Assembly (NCBI RefSeq): GCF_902497775.2
Contig: NZ_OZ024668.1
Coordinates: 1,697,826 to 1,761,825 of the forward strand
Length of the DNA stretch: 64,000 nucleotides
Direction of reading: 5' to 3'
DNA from: Pseudomonas fluorescens
Lineage (GTDB): Bacteria > Pseudomonadota > Gammaproteobacteria > Pseudomonadales > Pseudomonadaceae
The translations under genes and the position numbers were made by a program. Positions 62,857-64,000 of the stretch are shown in pieces. How positions within the stretch are numbered: the first letter of the stretch is position 1; each line of letters opens with the position of its first letter. Under the pieces are notes generated by a model that was given only the letters and a program-made list of their open reading frames with translations, ran no database searches and had not been told where the DNA came from.

Positions 62857-64000
62857 TCAGCTCACGACGCGGTAGCAGGGCACATATTCGGCGCCGCCCG
62901 GCAGCTTCATCCGGTGCTGGTCGACGAACGCCTGCAGCAGGTGGCCGAGGGGTTCGAGTACGGCGCTGTCACCTTTGATTTCGTATGGGCCTTGCTCTTC
63001 GATCAGGCGGATACCCTTGTCCTTGACGTTGCCGGCGACAATCCCGGAAAACGCCCGGCGCAGGTTGGCGGCCAGTTCGTGGGGCGGCAGTTTACGGCTG
63101 AGCTTGAGCTCGGCCATGTTCTCGTGGGTCGGGTCGAAGGGGCGCTGGAAGCCTTCTTCGATCTTCAGCAGCCAGTTGAAGTGGAAGGCGTCATTGCGTT
63201 CGCGGCGGAACTGTTTGACCTCCTTGAGCCCGTCGACCATCTGCCGGGCCACTTCGGCCGGGTCGTCGATGATGATCTGGTAGTGCGCCTGCGCCTCGTC
63301 GCCGAGGGTGGCCCGCACGAACGCATGCAGCTGCTGCAGGTAGGGTGCGGCGCTCTTCGGCCCGGTGAGGATGACCGGGAACGGCAGGCCACGGTTGTCC
63401 GGGTGCATGAGGATGCCGAGCAGGTACAGGAACTCTTCGGCGGTACCGGCGCCACCGGGGAAGATGATGATGCCGTGGCCGACGCGCACGAAGGCTTCCA
63501 GGCGTTTTTCGATATCCGGGAGGATCACCAGTTCGTTGACGATCGGGTTGGGCGCTTCGGCGGCGATGATGCCGGGTTCAGTCAGGCCCAGGTAGCGGCT
63601 GCCGCTCATGCGCTGCTTGGCATGGGCGATGGTTGCACCCTTCATCGGGCCTTTCATCACGCCCGGGCCGCAGCCGGTGCAGACATCCAGCTTGCGCAGG
63701 CCCAGTTCGTGGCCAACCTTCTTGGTGTACTGGTATTCCTCGGTGCTGATCGAGTGACCGCCCCAGCACACGACCATTTTCGGCTCCACGCCCGGGCGCA
63801 GGGTGCGGGCGTTGCGCAGCAGGTGGAAGACGTAGTCGGTAATGCCCTGGGAGCTTTCCAGGTCGATGCGCTGGCTGGCCAGTTCGCTTTCGGTGTAGAC
63901 GATGTCGCGCAGGGCGCTGAAGAGCATTTCGCGGGTGCTGGCGATCATTTCGCCATCGACGAAGGCATCAGCGGGTGCGTTCAGCAGTTCCAGGCGTACG
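62857..64000 (-). CDS. ppnN: Nucleotide 5'-monophosphate nucleosidase PpnN, 5' end off the window
   Basis: 380 residues are visible; the frame stays open past the first ATG shown (63948) to the right edge (VRLELLNAPADAFVDGEMIA), so about 75 N-terminal residues are missing compared with E. coli PpnN (454). The lonely-guy fold shows CGPGVMKGPMKGA (~94-106 from 63948) and FPGGAGTAEEFLYLLGI (catalytic PGGxGTxxE). It cleaves purine nucleotides to base and ribose 5-phosphate and is tuned by (p)ppGpp in E. coli. Confidence 0.95.
   Translation of the reverse strand, partial: VRLELLNAPADAFVDGEMIASTREMLFSALRDIVYTESELASQRIDLESSQGITDYVFHLLRNARTLRPGVEPKMVVCWGGHSISTEEYQYTKKVGHELGLRKLDVCTGCGPGVMKGPMKGATIAHAKQRMSGSRYLGLTEPGIIAAEAPNPIVNELVILPDIEKRLEAFVRVGHGIIIFPGGAGTAEEFLYLLGILMHPDNRGLPFPVILTGPKSAAPYLQQLHAFVRATLGDEAQAHYQIIIDDPAEVARQMVDGLKEVKQFRRERNDAFHFNWLLKIEEGFQRPFDPTHENMAELKLSRKLPPHELAANLRRAFSGIVAGNVKDKGIRLIEEQGPYEIKGDSAVLEPLGHLLQAFVDQHRMKLPGGAEYVPCYRVVS

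Overview
The window is a stretch of chromosome from a fluorescent pseudomonad, most likely the Pseudomonas putida group. The evidence is the high GC content, Pput-type REP elements (inverted copies around GCGGGCTTGACCCGCG) in many intergenic gaps, and the gene types: FecI/FecR/TonB-receptor cassettes, PolB, PpnN, Ogt, AzlCD, and many LysR and AraC regulators. No rRNA, tRNA, CRISPR array, integrase or insertion sequence was seen. About 61 protein genes are supported. Two are cut by the window edges: a TonB receptor at the left and ppnN at the right.

Layout. 1-9.3 kb: end-truncated TonB siderophore receptor, Old Yellow Enzyme with divergent LysR regulator, DUF1176 protein, a GNAT gene remnant, a GFA-family protein, and an AttEFGH-like ABC system (ATPase, one large FtsX-type permease, lipocalin-like lipoprotein). 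9.4-15.4 kb: small hypotheticals, methyltransferase, DHFR-like reductase, glyoxalase-like protein, alpha/beta hydrolase with divergent MerR regulator, P-loop kinase-like protein, glutaminase. 15.6-20.5 kb: an NtrB/NtrC-type two-component system followed by a secreted protein with an internally duplicated domain and an MFS transporter. The gap between regulator and target holds a long dyad, an IHF consensus and a -24/-12 promoter. 20.7-21.9 kb: HPP-CBS membrane protein behind a structured leader. 21.9-26.7 kb: an orphan T6SS module (vgrG, VRR-NUC nuclease effector, TsiV-type immunity protein with extra tandem modules). 26.9-31 kb: LysR, DUF1428, chemoreceptor, AraC. 31-35.5 kb: operon of AhpD-like protein, acyl-CoA-dehydrogenase-like flavoprotein and an SsuABC/NrtABC-type importer. 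35.6-37.9 kb: a lone KAP-family P-loop NTPase. 38-47.7 kb: exporters (MFS x2, LysE x2, AzlCD) with their regulators. 47.8-55.4 kb: PolB, DUF1772, DUF4174, a GNAT-nucleotidyltransferase fusion, a PotF-like binding protein with a nitrilase-family amidase, and an SMI1/KNR4 protein. 55.6-59.8 kb: Fur-box-preceded fecI-fecR-receptor cassette, a strong terminator, and a 35-residue membrane protein. 59.9-64 kb: Ogt, XRE-cupin regulator with divergent DMT transporter, SH3-domain membrane protein, and ppnN.

How the genes work together. The strongest self-contained circuits are (i) the two-component/sigma-54 unit, where the regulator probably activates the secreted protein and MFS pair directly downstream; (ii) the vgrG-effector-immunity cluster, with joints of 1 bp overlap and 2 bp gap; (iii) the cell-surface signalling iron-uptake cassette; and (iv) the AraC-controlled importer/flavoprotein operon. 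The best candidates for undescribed biology are the duplicated-domain exported protein, the composite immunity protein, the KAP NTPase, the GNAT-nucleotidyltransferase fusion and the 35-residue protein. Functions rest on motif recognition by eye; no database search or structure prediction was run.
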